Positions 45,021 to 56,260 are shown, numbered from the stretch's first letter. The stretch: DNA of 64,000 nt from Balaenoptera acutorostrata (GCF_949987535.1 NC_080075.1:2728001-2792000), one strand, 5' to 3'. Numbers and translations: made by a program. The notes: generated by a model from the letters alone, not told the origin.

Positions 45021-45828
45021 GTATGTTCTCTCGTGTGTGCATTCAGACAGGTATGAGCTGAGGAGACCTGCAGGTAAATGCACGTATGTTCGGGGAGGTC
45101 TGGAGAGCTCACAGTTCTGTATCTGAGACAAATCACCAAACAGAAGCCCCAGCTCTGTGTCCCGGACAGCATTCTGCGTGAACGAACTGCAGACGCCTGA
45201 GCAGTCGTGAACTGGCTTAGTCTCAGTGCTTCATGACCTCTAGCGGCAGGAGAACGACCGGCTGTTTCTCCAGGTCCTCTGGCTTCACATCCGCCTCATT
45301 TCTACCCCTGAGTCTCCCTTGTGTCCACCGGCTCTCCAGTCTCACAGCCACTGTCCCCGCCCAGGCCCCCCCTATGCCCCCCGACGCCTCGCAATAGCCT
45401 CTCGACCCTCCAGGCTCCCCATCTCCTCCACCCACAGAGCACAGCCCCGCCCTCGGCTCCCGCACCAGAGAGGAAGCCACAGCCACTGACTCGACGGGCT
45501 GCGAACCTGCCTCAGCGGCGCGATGGGGGCTGTTTATCAACCTCATCCCTGGGCGGAGAGGATCCAGGCGCTTCTGCAGAACTGAGGACGTGGCCGAGTG
45601 TGGGGTTCGGCCCAGAGCCCCCGGAGGGTGGACGGTGTTATGAGTCACAGGCTCTCTGTTACCTTTCTGAAATCAAAAGTTCTCAGTTCCAAAGTACTAC
45701 AGCGCCCTCTGCGCCCCACCCACCGCCCTGGGTGGTAGTTAAGGGATGGGGCCTGCGGTAGGGACACTGTTGGTTTCCCACCTGATGCTCGTTGGGAAGA
45801 AGGTCAAGTCTGCACCTGGAAGAGAATT

Positions 45829-45936
45829 GCTCTCTCTCCCCCTCCCCCTCCCTCCCCGACTTCTCTTTCTCTCTCTGGCTGCGCCCCCTTCCCTCTCTTT
45901 CCTCCTCTCCCTCCTGACGCCCCTCTCCCCTCATTC
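45829..45936. repeat. Pyrimidine-rich low-complexity tract
   Basis: About 108 bp are almost all C and T on the plus strand (runs like CTCTCTCCCCCTCCCCCTCC). The tract is broken only by a few GA, GGCTGCG and GACG interruptions. Mirror-like pyrimidine tracts can adopt triplex DNA. Confidence 0.85.
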
Positions 45937-45989
45937 TCCTGACGCCCGCTGCCTAGTGTGCGGGGGATGGTGTGGGCCCTGCTTGCCAC

Positions 45990-46200
45990 GTGCAGCCCTT
46001 CTGTGACCATGAGGAGAGCCAGACTTTGGCTGATGCGCACACTGAGGCTGGCAGAGCAGAGAAGCAGGAAGAAGTCAGGTCCATCCATGGGGACATCTTT
46101 GAGCTGCTGACCTTGCCAAACCTGGGCCAGCCCTCCCTCTGAACTTGCCTCCTGTGAAATGATAAACTTCCTTATTGTTCAGACCAGTTTAAACCAGTCT
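45990..46200 (+). repeat. 3' part of a MaLR-like LTR
   Basis: GGACATCTTTGAGCTGCTGA, CCAAACCTGGGCCAG, and the end with GTGAAATGATAAACTTCCTT and ATTGTTCAGACCAGTTT follow the usual LTR tail, a block like TAAATTTCCTTATTG. The beginning is not clear. Confidence 0.5.
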
Positions 46201-47616
46201 CTCTAGTTTTCCTTTTAAAGCACAGATCTTATCGTTGCCTACCCAGCGTAGAATGTTCTCTGTCACCTTCAGGACACGGTGCTGCCTCCTCAGCTCAGCT
46301 GGGGGGTGCGGGGGGGGAGACCCTGCCCACCCCTCCGAACTCACTGTCTTCCCGAAAACGTGCTCTCTCGTCCAACAACACGGAGCCATTCAAAGTTCCC
46401 CAAGCTGTCCACCAGCTTCACTCCTCCATGCCTTTGGGAAGGATATTTTCTGCTGCCATGCGCTTCCTCTATCGTCAATCCAACACATATTCTGCCTTTA
46501 AAATTCATAGCTCTACCTTCTCCGAGCACCTCTTCCTGATCCCCTGGGTGCAGGACAGTGGAGGGATCGAAAGCACAGGCTGGGTTGGGAGAGTGGGGAG
46601 GACATTGCCAAGAATGGGGAGGACATAAAGAGACAGAGGAAAGACAGAAAGAAACTGAATCTGGTCAGAGCGTAGGAGGCCCTAGATCAAGCCTCACCTG
46701 AAGGCAATGTACCATCAGGCTTTAATTCTTGCCAGCTTTTACATTTTCTGTATTGTTTAGGTTAATTGAGTCAGATTTTTGTTTGTTTGTTTGTTTGCTT
46801 TGCCACCAAAAGTATTCCAAATGCTTTTCCGAAATTCAAGTTCTTATCATGCCTTGTCATAGACTGACAGCTTTCAAGGGCAAGGGCCAAAGAGGATTTG
46901 GTTTTCCAGTCCCTGTATCAACGACACAAGTGGAGGTGAACACCGGGTCCAGAATAGCTGTCAGTACGCAGCGCTTCTTCCCTCAAAGCTTCAGCCACAG
47001 ACAACACTCACTGCGTAACATCCTCTGGGTCTTGTAAAATTTGCTACAGGTGATTCTCATTTCCAAAGGATGCTTTTTACCTGCTTTCTCCAACGTGGGG
47101 TGAGAAGTTTCCTGACCGAAATGGCATCACTCAACACGCCCTGACAGATGTCTTCCCTGACCATGACGGCAGAGACACAGCTTCAAGACAATGTGGGAAA
47201 AAAAGAAAAGAAAAGATAATAGAAAAAACAGCAGTGGTGGGCCCAGGACAGAGCAAGGCTCCGGGAGTGAAAGCACGTGCTCCCTGCTATGCAGGCTGTT
47301 CCTGCTCCCAGCCGCAGGTTTCCCAGGCGTGAATCCAGACACGACTTCTCCCCCACGCCCGTGCTCACTGCACCGTGAGAAATGTGTCATCCGCACGGTC
47401 TCAGTGAGGCCGAGCCAGGACAGTCACCTGGACCCCTGCCAGGCAGCCGAGGCACCACCTGCTCCAAAGGCGGCCCCTTCCGCTCTCCTCCGGCTACCGT
47501 CAGGGCCCTGATATCTGGGTTGGTTTATTGACCCACTTATTCATTCATTACTAGTCAAATATTAACTGGGGCCACTCGAGCCAGGGTACAATGGACCCTG
47601 CAGTAAGGTGCCAGTC
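46201..47616. other. No gene recognised
   Basis: I see no gene. At about 47525-47560, CTTATTCATTCATTACTAGT and CAAATATTAACTG look like the ancient repeat with a CATTCAACAAATATTTATTG-like start. Confidence 0.4.
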
Positions 47617-47627
47617 AAAGGCTCTTT
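47617..47627 (+). repeat. Target-site duplication of L1 at 47628
   Basis: AAAGGCTCTTT is repeated exactly at 48235-48245. Confidence 0.88.
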
Positions 47628-48234
47628 TTTTTTTTTATGGAGGTTTTTTTTTCCTTTTAACATCTTTATTGGAGTATAATTGCTTTACAATGGTGTGTCA
47701 GTTGCTGCTGTATAACAACGTGAATCAGCTATACGTATACATATATCCCCATATCTCCTCCTTCTCGTGTCTCCCTCCCACCCTCCCCATCCCACCCCTC
47801 TAGGTGGTCACAAAGCACCGAGCTGATCTCCCTGTGCTATGCAGCTGCTTCCCACGAGCTATCTATTTTACGTTTGGTAGTGTATATGTGTCCATGCCAC
47901 TCTCTCACTTCATCCCAGCTTACCCTTCCCCCTCCCCGTGTCCTCAAGTCCATTCTCTACGTCTGTGTCTTTATTCCTGTCCTGCCCCTAGGTTCTTCAG
48001 AACCACTTTTTTTTTTAGATTCCATATATATGTGTTAGCATACAGTATTTGTGTTTCTCTTTCTGACTAACTTCACTCTGTATGACAGAGTCTAGGTCCA
48101 TCCACCTCACTACAAATAACTCAATTTCGTTTCTTTTCATGGCTGAGTAATATTCCATCGTATATATGTGCCACTTCTTTATCCATTCATCTGTCGATGG
48201 ACACTTAGGTTGCTTCCATGTCCTGGCTATTGTA
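47628..48234 (-). mobile_element. 5'-truncated L1, minus strand
   Basis: From the T-run the element reads AACATCTTTATTGGAGTATA, then the full 3' untranslated region, then the end of ORF2 up to CATGTCCTGGCTATTGT. The T-run is split by ATGGAGG (47637-47643), so the RNA had two A-runs with seven other bases between them. Exact 11-bp target-site duplications frame it. Confidence 0.95.
48015..48234 (-). pseudogene. C-terminal fragment of L1 ORF2p
   Basis: On the minus strand this keeps about 72 codons of the L1 ORF2 C-terminus in one frame, ending THIYGI and a stop at 48015-48017. Recognisable pieces are PKCPSTDEWIKKW, YTMEYYSAMKRNEI and KEKHKYCMLTHIYGI. This is the tail after the endonuclease and reverse transcriptase domains, which are absent. 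It has no start of its own and is a dead fragment of a truncated insertion. Confidence 0.9.
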
Positions 48235-48245
48235 AAAGGCTCTTT

Positions 48246-49668
48246 ACAAGGAGAAGATGTCATCAAAAGCAGACTTAATCATTGCAGGAAAGCGAAATTG
48301 AATTGTTAACACTTAAGGTGGAAACTGGAAAAGCTTAGGAGTTATTCCACTCACTCAGCCTGTGTCATGAAGCATTCTGATGCTGGAAGGCCCAGCACTT
48401 CCTAGGGCTCCCTGGCCAGCAGAAGATGGAGAATCTGTAGAAAGTTGTGGGCCGTCACCTGGTCATTGGGACATTAGGCCAAGCTCTGCACAGGCTCATT
48501 TCCTATGAGGACGCTGTTGTTATAGTCGTTTGAAATCATTACGTCTATGCCCAGAAAGGGAAAATTATATAACCAGAGAAATAAATCGAATATTCTAAGG
48601 TAATATTTTCTCTTAATTTTCTAGACACTTCATGAAAGAGAGTCATTTATTAAACTGAAGCATCATTAGAAAGTGGATTCAATTCTCCCCCTCATGCACT
48701 GTGCTTAGATCCTGTGCATGGAATCCATACCAGGCAGAGGCTAGAAGTGCCCGGATCTGGAGATTAAGACGCAGACAGCACTGAGAAACCAGGAGCCCAA
48801 GTGTTTGGGTTCGGCATCTTTTATCACATACCCTGAGGTCTCATTCTCTCAGCTAGAGTTTTTGGAGGGAGGTATTAGGGATTTTTAAGGCTCCCCTACA
48901 CCCTGGGTTTATACCCTCCGCCTATGTCAAGGGCACATGAATCTTCTCCACCAGCTGTAAGCTCATTGCTGAATCTGGGCTCCAGCCTCCCTGGGCAGAG
49001 ACAGGAGAGAAGGGGCTGGAACCTGAAGGAGCTCACCTGTGCTGGCCATCCCCATTCTCTTCCTCCATGGGCAGAAATTCCTCTTCCGCAGCCCCTGAGC
49101 TTTGGAACTGCTCCGGAGAGAGCTGTATTTGAAACTGCCAAGCGCATACGCACGTCGTGTGTGATCTCTCCGTGGTGAAATGATTTTAACAACCTCACTG
49201 GAGAGGCCAAGGTGGCATCTCAGAGCCACAGGGACCCTGTCGGTCCCAGGCTCCATGCCCTGGCAGGTGAGGGTGTGCCTTCGTCTGGCCTTGGCTCTGC
49301 CCCCTAGAAAGCCAGCCCTCCACCATCACCTGCCCCTTCCCAGCAGCTGCGTCCAGCTGCCAAGCGTGGATCAGCTCACAGCGACCAGCAACCCTTCCGC
49401 AAAGTTTAGAGCTTTCACCGATCCTTGTATGGTCCCCTTTGAGTCAAGGATCCATTCTTTTTTAATTAAAATATGTTTTATTGTTTATTTGATTTTTCCT
49501 TTGAATTTTCATGTGTCGAAATGAAAACGTCTAAGACTTTCTATATGTGTGCGTCTATGTGGGTTGTTTGTTTATTGTTTGTCTGTGTCATCGCACTGTG
49601 GCTCTACGACATGGCATGCTGATTATAATCCTACCAGAAAGACTAAGTGCTTTGTGGTGGTTTTAAAG
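48246..49668. other. No gene recognised
   Basis: Unique sequence. TGCCCTGGCAGGTGAGG near 49258-49274 is donor-like without a supported exon. Confidence 0.4.
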
Positions 49669-50202
49669 CAGCAGTCGGCAAGCTTTTTTCTACAAGGGAC
49701 CAGATACTAAATATTTACGCTTTGTGCGCTAGGCGGTCTCTGTCACAATCATCGGCTTTGTCCTGTAGCCCCAGAGGAGCCACTGACAATACACAGAGAG
49801 GGCGTGGCCGTGTCCCAATAAACTTTATTTATGAACTGAAATGTAAACTTTGTAGATGGATCATGGGGCACCAAGTTTCCTCCTTTGATCTTTTTTTTCC
49901 AACTCCTTAAAAATATAGGGACTTCCCTGGCGGGCCAGTGGTTAAGACTTCACCTTCCAATGCAGGGGGTGCAGGTTCGATCCCTAGTCGGGAAGTAAGA
50001 TCCCACATGCCTCAAGGCCAAAAAGACCAAAACATAAAACGGAAGCAATACTGCTACAAATTCAATAAAGACTTTAAAAATGGTCCTCATCAAAAAAAAA
50101 AAAAAAAACTTTAAAAACAAAATGTAAAAATGCTTCTTGCAGGACATACAACAACAAGGGGATGACAGATGTGGCCTGTGGGTCATAGTTTGCTGACCTC
50201 TG
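49669..50202. mobile_element. Non-autonomous hAT element interrupted by a SINE
   Basis: The ends are CAGCAGTCGGCAAGC and the matching GTTTGCTGACCTCTG. The interior has GACCAGATACTAAATATTTA, GGCGGTCTCTGTCACAAT and CCAATAAACTTTATTTATGA, then after the SINE GGCCTGTGGGTCATAG. Flanking 8-mers TTTTAAAG (49661-49668) and GTTTCAAG (50203-50210) agree at six of eight positions, as expected of an old hAT target duplication. Confidence 0.85.
49918..50108 (+). mobile_element. CHR-type SINE variant nested in the hAT element
   Basis: The head is GGGACTTCCCTGGCGGGCC and the B box is AGGTTCGATCCC. The 3' body differs from the other copies (AAGGCCAAAAAGACCAAAAC and CAATAAAGACTTTAAAAATG), so it belongs to a different subtype. 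A-rich flanks TTAAAAATA and TTTAAAAACA suggest a short target-site duplication. Confidence 0.88.
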
Positions 50203-50210
50203 GTTTCAAG

Positions 50211-50724
50211 TGTTGGCACAAGCTGATAAATATAATTTCTCCAAAGCTTTAAAGTTGCTGAGGCAAACGCGTCTCAGCCTGTACCGGGACGCAGGGCTTA
50301 GTCACACTTGTCGTGGCTCAAAGCCCCGCTCAGGAACCCAGGGATGTATTTTTATTCACTGGCCCCCTGCATCCCTCTGTCCAGAGACAGAGATGACACT
50401 GTGGTCCCTGGGTTCACAGAGGGTCCCCACCCCCTCAGAGCCCTGAAGTCTCTCCAGCCTGGGGTCTGCAGAGCCCCGCAGGATGGGCTCCTCTGGGTGT
50501 GCTAGACTGCTGAGCTACTCTGTCCTCTGCCCCTGGACACACGTGCCTCCTCACCGCCCCCCAGACTCTCCAGGTGATTCTAGGAGGTGACCTGGGATCT
50601 TCCTCCGCATCTGGGCCACCCCAGCGTTTCAGGGACGGAGTCACTCCCGTTCCTGGAAATGTCAGGTCCTTGGTCCCTCCCCCAGGGCTCCTGACCGTCT
50701 CTTGGATGGTCATTACCCACTGTG
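50211..50724. other. No gene recognised
   Basis: Unique GC-rich sequence with overlapping short open frames on both strands. None is recognised. Confidence 0.4.
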
Positions 50725-51070
50725 TCAGGCGGGGGTCTCCAGAGAAACAGAACCTGTAGGAGACACACAGAAAGAGACTCATTTTAGGGAACTGGCTCAG
50801 GCAATGGTGGGCTGGCAAGTCTGGCTGCAGGCTGGACCCTCAGGCAGGACTGCTTTGCTGGTCTGGACGCAGAATACCTTCTTCTCCAGGAAACCTCAAG
50901 TTTTGCTCTCAAGGCCTTCGGCTGCATGAGAGTTCCTCCCACGTTATCGAGGGTCGTCTCCCTCCCTCACAGTGCACTGACCTCGGATGCTGACCACGCC
51001 TGCAAAAGTCTAGATTAGTGTTTGACCAAGCTCTCCAGGGCTCAGTCCAGCACCCTACGAGCCATAGTGG
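50725..51070 (+). repeat. Old interspersed repeat (unassigned LTR-like)
   Basis: The block order GGTCTCCAGAGAAACAGAAC, GGGAACTGGCTCAGGCAATG, GCTGGCAAGTCTGGCTGCAG, CAAGGCCTTCGGCTGCATGA and TAGTGTTTGACCAAGCTCTC is that of a common mammalian repeat. It begins with a GGGTTCTCCAGAGAAACAGA-like motif. I could not recall its family name with certainty. Confidence 0.55.
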
Positions 51071-51292
51071 GGGAAAGCTTGGGTCCAGAAACAACCAAAG
51101 CTGTGTGGCTTTTACCCCATCTGCTGATTTCTGGGTCTCAGTTTTCTCACCTGAAAACGTGCGTAAGCCATACCTGCTTTCCTGGGCGAATCAGTCTGGG
51201 TCCAGTCAGGAGACAGGACCACACAGTGATCTAAACAGGGGATGTTTAATTGAAAGAATTATTAAGCTATGATTTTAGAAAGCAAATAGAAG

Positions 51293-51300
51293 ATGTAAAG
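51293..51300 (+). repeat. 8-bp target-site duplication of hAT element
   Basis: ATGTAAAG here matches ATGTAACG at 51583-51590 at seven of eight positions. Confidence 0.8.
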
Positions 51301-51582
51301 CAGCGGTCCTCAACCTTTTTGCCCTCAGGCACTGGTTTCATGGAAGACAATTTTTCCACGGACTGGGGTTGGGTGGGCAATGGTTCAGGCGGTGATGCCA
51401 GCGATTGGGAGCCGTGGGGAGCCGTGGGGAGCGGTGGGGAGCCGTGGGGAGCCGTGCGGAGCCGTGCGGAGCCGTGGGGAGTGGCAGATGAAGCTTTGCT
51501 CGCTCACCTCCTGCTGTGCAGCCCGGCTCTTAACAGGCCGCGGACCGGTACCGGGACGTGGTCCGGGGTTTGGGGACCCCTG
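51301..51582. mobile_element. Non-autonomous hAT element with an internal minisatellite
   Basis: The ends CAGCGGTCCTCAACC and GGTTTGGGGACCCCTG form imperfect inverted repeats. The body shows TTCATGGAAGACAATTTTTC, CACGGACTGGGG, then GCTCACCTCCTGCTGTGCAG, CTCTTAACAGGCCGCGGACC and GGTACCGGGACG. This is a known Charlie-like family whose exact name I do not recall. Its middle is replaced by a 10-bp tandem array. Confidence 0.88.
51411..51480. repeat. 10-bp tandem array, seven units
   Basis: Seven units of GCCGTGGGGA are arranged without gaps. Three units carry single changes (GCGGTGGGGA once, GCCGTGCGGA twice). The array lies in the interior of the hAT element. Confidence 0.97.
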
Positions 51583-51590
51583 ATGTAACG

Positions 51591-52444
51591 AGATCTCTCT
51601 GCGGTTCCCAGGGCCGAGGGAGAACATCCAAGGGAGGACAAGCTCGGGAGGGGGCCCCACCCCAAGGCCGGGTGCCGGCCTCCATGGGGAAGTGTGGTTG
51701 CGGCCTCTGGATGGAGGAGCAGGTGGCGGGATGCCCAGGGGAAGCCGGTCCACAGGCCCCGGGCAAGCAGGGAATAGCCGGGGTGCAGGTGCGCCACCGC
51801 CAGCATGCAGGCGGGAGGGGCTGCTACAGGTAGGAGGCCTGGAGCTGGTGTCGAGGGGCTGCAGGGAGGTGATCAGCGGGCCCCTTCCTCGTGCCCGGCC
51901 CCCCAGAGCCCCGACCAGGAAAGCTGAGCATGATGTTCCGTGTGAGGACGGATGCTCTGGGAGTTCTGCCCCCGGCCGCAGGGCAGGCGCTAACGGGGAG
52001 CCGGGAGCTGAGAGGTGCGTCACGACCACTAGCACGCGGAATGCTTGGAGGCTGAGGGAGATGACGGGGTGACCCCCCTGGACGCCCAGTTTCCACCAAC
52101 GGGCCGCAGCGGCCCTAAGAGCAGGCCTTTCTCTTTAACCAGAGTTTGCAGTTGGCAAACCTAAACCTCTCAGTTACGGCGCCAGACGGCCCGTTTCCGG
52201 AGGTCGGGAGACCTGCCTCCTGGAGACCAACGTGAGGACAAAAAAACACAGGGAAGAAGCCCAAGGCCAGGTCCCGGGCCACACGACTGCTCGCGGCCCA
52301 GGCACACTTTCCTTGCTGCCTCTGCCTGCCCTGACGCGGCTCGTGTTTGAAATGCCAGCTGACAGCCCTGTGCGAGCAGAGAAGGGCAAGGAGAGGAAAC
52401 CATTTCCTTTGTCATTACCCTCCCCATCTGTATTCCTTTCCTAG
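51591..52444. other. CpG-rich sequence, no gene recognised
   Basis: GC-rich sequence with many CpGs, especially 51600-52110. A 216-codon frame on the minus strand (51385-52035) runs through the minisatellite and repeats GSPRLPTAPH-type units, so it is not a believable gene. Confidence 0.4.
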
Positions 52445-52850
52445 GACTTCAACCAGGAGACAAACAACACAGGTGTATTGTCTCTGGTTCTGGAGGCCGG
52501 ACGTCTGGGGTGTCACAGACTTGGTTCCTCCAGCGGGCTCTGATTGGGACTCTGTTCCAGGCCTCTCCCCTGGCGTCTGCTGGTTTGCTGGCAACTGACT
52601 TGCCTCGGCTTGTAATACATCCCCCTGATCTCTGCCTTCAGGCTCACCTGGTGTTCTCCCTGTGTGCTATGTCCAAATTTCTCCTTTTCATAAGGAAACC
52701 AGTCATATTCATCAGAGCCCCACCTTACTCCAATATGATGCCATCTTAACTAATTACATCTTAACTACCTTAGTTCCAAATAGGGTAGCATTTTGAGGAA
52801 CTGGTGGTTAGGTCTTTAAGCTCTGAATTTGGCGGGAGGGACACCCTTGG
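52445..52850 (-). repeat. MaLR-type LTR, minus strand
   Basis: Antisense blocks are GTGTATTGTCTCTGGTTCTG, GAGGCCGGACGTCTGG, TGCCTCGGCTTGTAATACAT, TCTGCCTTCAGG, TTCATAAGGAAACCAGTCAT, TCTTAACTAATTACATCTTA and TTTTGAGGAACTGGTGGTTA. This is the ERVL-MaLR order read on the minus strand. Confidence 0.8.
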
Positions 52851-53405
52851 ACCCATAGCCCCATCCTCTTGCCCTTCGCAGGCTGAGGATGAAGCAGGCG
52901 CAGGGCTGGGGTGAGCGCAGCGGAGGAGAGTGGGGGCCGCGGCAGGACGAGGCAATGCCCCTTCTGGGCTACAGGACTCAGTACTAAGAGTTCTTACGTG
53001 TCCCTTCACTTCTTCCCTCCGTCGTCATCTTTCTGGTGTCTCACCTGCTCCTGACCTGAGGATCCCATGCTGAGCTGACCTGTTGACTTTCTACCCTCCT
53101 TTTCGGGTTTGCCTCGCCATCTGGAGGTCGCCTGTTTCCAGCCAAACCCATGCCTGCCTCATGGCTTCAGGTTTCTGGTTTCCCAGCTCCAGCGGCCTGG
53201 CCAGCTCCCAGCTGGGCTGCACTTCAGAAAAGTGCAGTCCATGGGGCCACTGAGGGCAAGGCCAAATGTCACTGAAGTCTGGGGTTATCCCTGAGCTATA
53301 GGGGCAGAGCGGTAACTGATGTTCATATGAGCATCTGAGTCACCAAAGAAAGGTGCCGTTGGGTTCACCATAGACAGAAAATGAGTCCTTGTCTTAGAAA
53401 CATTC
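52851..53405. other. No gene recognised
   Basis: Unique sequence. Confidence 0.4.
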
Positions 53406-53421
53406 CCATCAACAATTTTTT

Positions 53422-53766
53422 TTAATTAATTTATTTATTTATTTTGGCTGTGTTGGGTCTTCGTTGCTGCGCGGGCTTTCTCTAGTTGCAGCGAGCGGGG
53501 GCTACTCTTCGTTGTGGTACTCAGGTTTCTCATTGAGGTGGCTTCTCTTGTTGCAGAGCACAGCCTCTAGGCACGTGGGCTTCAGTAGCTGTGGCATGCG
53601 GTCTCACTAGTTGTGACTCACGGGCTCTAGGGCGCAGGCTCAGTAGTTGTGGCGCACGGGCTTAGTTGCTCCGCAGCATGTGGGATCTTCCCGGACCAGG
53701 GCTCGAACCCGTGTCCCCTGCATTGGCAGGCGGGTTCTTAACCACTGCGCCACCAGAGAAGTCCCG
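53422..53766 (-). mobile_element. CHR-type SINE (long form), minus strand
   Basis: Read on the minus strand it starts GGGACTTCTCTGGTGGCGC. It has B box GGGTTCGAGCCC, several CCACAACTACTGA-type units and an AAATAAATAAATAAATT tail. Target-site duplications CCATCAACAATTTTTT flank it at 53406-53421 and 53767-53782. Confidence 0.95.
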
Positions 53767-53782
53767 CCATCAACAATTTTTT

Positions 53783-55559
53783 AAAATCTGTAACAGGCTT
53801 CGGTTACCCAGGAAAAACCACTAGGCCGCTATATCACTGTGTCATGATGATTCTTCATAAATGAAGAATAGCTGGGTTAGCTGTTATTTTTTTTAAGAAA
53901 GAAGAAGTTGCAATGACCTGTTTCTACACCAGATGGCAGAGTTGATTTTCCTTTGGCTTTTTAAAAACAGACTTTCCAAAATAACGAATTGGTCCATATC
54001 AAGTTGATATAGTTTGGGTTACACCTTTCCATGCAAGGACACAGCACACTAGAATTCCTTTACCCTAAACCCTTTCTTGGAGAAGCAGAATTCCAGGCAA
54101 TCTAAAGAATGTGATTTTGGTTAGTTCATACCTATTTTGTCAAAGGAATGTGCGTTTAAATGATACCCGTGGTTACTTTCAAATTGACACAGTTTCTCAT
54201 GTGGTTTTTAAATTTTTTATATACAATTATACAACCTATTGGCCGATCATTCCAATAGTTTATAGAACCTCGACTACACAGTTTCCCAAACGCATTTTTA
54301 AGAAATATGTCTGCTACTCTTAGCAATTAGAAGGAACTAATTTGCACTCTTGCTCCTTCTTTTGTGTGTTATTTATCATCTTCATTTTATTTTTTTCCCT
54401 ATTAAACTTGAAGAGCAAAAACTAAAATACGAAGAAAGAAATTCTTTTTAGCCACTAGTGTAATAAACATTCAACATGCCTGCGATCATAAAACAGAACT
54501 CTCTAGTTCCAGCAGCAAATGACTATTTAGCAGACATGAATATCCACGCAGCCTGTACTACCACACACATTTCAGAATTTAGCCCTAGATTTTAAGACTG
54601 TAATTATAACCAAACTCTGGGACTATGAAATGTCTTCGTTTATTTGTCGTATGTTGGCATTTATACTGTTTATATATATATCGTCTTAGCACTGCTCTGT
54701 GCTACGAGCACGGAGGCTAATTTGCCATCTCACTCTCCCTGGAGCGCTGGGCTGTATCACCACGTAGACGCCCAATGGCGCCCGGCATGGATGGACGCAC
54801 AGACACACGGTGAGAGGAGAGGGCCACATCTGCTGCATATAGATTCCCCAAATGCTTACATTTCATCCCAAATACTCAACAGTTCCGTTCCTACTTATCC
54901 CACATCCTGGATGAGATCATTGAAACCCAGAGCTCTGTGCTTGGCCCACGATCAGAACTAATAATATTAATGTCTTTCTGGTCTCTACTTTTCCTCGGTC
55001 TATGACGAGAGCCCTTAGGAGCACTGAAACCCCGGGTTTATTTTATATGAAATAAACGTTGTAGTGCTGTGTGTCTCTGCATTACTGAAAAACAGCTGAA
55101 AATCCGATCTCACCAAAAACTAAAGCTAATTTGGCTAAAACAAGCCCCAAATACACTCAAGGGACAGCTTTCTCTGACTCTGCACCAGCATCAAACTTGC
55201 TAATTTTTCCAATGCCAAGTTCTTTACTGTCAGTCGAGAAATGAAGATTTTTATTTAAAGACAAACTAAAGGCAGTGGTGGTGTATGGTTTGAACGCTGG
55301 ATGTCTTCCAAGAAGTAATATGGTGGGGACTGAGCACACTAATTTTTTCTGTGACATTTAAACTAACTCATTCTTCACATTTAATAAACTTTGAAAGTCA
55401 CATTGGGCTGGAGGTGGTTTTTTTTTTTTTGAGGTTTTTTAATAGATATGAAAGAAAGGAAACCAAAAGTCTATGACAGGCAAAGGTTAAATCGGACTTC
55501 TTCTCATTCCATTCTCGTGTATTATTTTAACATCTATCGAGAGTGTAATATTAGTAAGA
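53783..55559. other. AT-rich unique sequence, no gene recognised
   Basis: Short open frames only. No repeat I can name. Confidence 0.4.
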
Positions 55560-55657
55560 GCCAACCTTATTAGCTCTTACTGTGAACCAAGCATTATTCT
55601 AAGTACTTTACCTGTGTTAACTCATTTAATTTTTATAAAATAAAAACCTTATGAACA
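55560..55657 (-). repeat. MIR SINE, antisense, interrupted by L1
   Basis: TTAGCTCTTACTGTGAACCA, AGCATTATTCTAAGTACTTT and TGTGTTAACTCATTTAATTT match the antisense MIR core. After the L1 insertion it appears to resume at 56223 (CCCCATTGTGCAAAGGAGGA). Confidence 0.7.
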
Positions 55658-55672
55658 AAATACTCCTTTTAG
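55658..55672 (+). repeat. Target-site duplication of L1 at 55673
   Basis: AAATACTCCTTTTAG is repeated exactly at 56208-56222. Confidence 0.95.
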
Positions 55673-56207
55673 AAGATGTAGCACATATATAGAATGGAAT
55701 ATTACTCAGCCATAAAAAGAAACGAAACTGAGTTATTTGTAGTGAGGTGGATGGACCTAGAGTCTGTCATACAGAGTGAAGTTAGTCAGAAAGAGAAACA
55801 CAAATACCATATGCTAACACATATATATGGAATCTAAAATTAAAAAAAATAAAAGGTTCTGAAGAACCTAGGGGTAGGACAGGAATAAAGACACAGACAT
55901 AGAGAATGGGCTTGAGGACACGGGGAGGAGGAAGGGTGAGCTGGGACGAAGTGAGAGAGTGGCATGGACATATATACACTACCAAATGTAAAATCGATAG
56001 CTAGTGGGAAGCAGCCGCACAGCACAGGGAGATCAGCTCAGTGCTTTGTGTCCACCTAGAGGGGTGGGATAGGGAAGGTGGGAGGGAGACACAAGAGGAA
56101 GGGGATATGGGGATATATGTAGACATAGAGCTGATTCACTTTGTTACACAGCAGCAACTAACACACCATTGTAAAGCAATTATACTCCAATAAAGATGTT
56201 AAAAAAC
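55673..56207 (+). mobile_element. 5'-truncated L1, plus strand, in MIR
   Basis: The element keeps the last 51 codons of ORF2, the 3' untranslated region (GGGAAGCAGCCGCACAGCAC, then CTCCAATAAAGATGTT) and a short A-run. An exact 15-bp target-site duplication shows where it landed in the older MIR. Confidence 0.96.
55682..55837 (+). pseudogene. C-terminal fragment of L1 ORF2p
   Basis: An uninterrupted frame encodes 51 residues ending at a TAA (55835-55837). It begins HIYRMEYYSAIKRNETELF and ends THIYGI, the usual carboxyl end of artiodactyl-type L1 ORF2. No stop or frameshift has accumulated, so the insertion is fairly young. Endonuclease and reverse transcriptase domains are missing and there is no start, so it is not a functional gene. 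Confidence 0.9.
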
Positions 56208-56260
56208 AAATACTCCTTTTAGCCCCATTGTGCAAAGGAGGACAATTAGTGCTGATTTTC

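Noticed and set aside
51385..52035. 216-codon open frame, minus strand
   Set aside because: It runs through the 10-bp minisatellite and a hAT element. The repetitive end reflects the DNA repeat.
55782..56025. Minus-strand frames over the L1 at 55673
   Set aside because: They are antisense to the L1 3' untranslated region. The true remnant is the plus-strand ORF2 end at 55682-55837.
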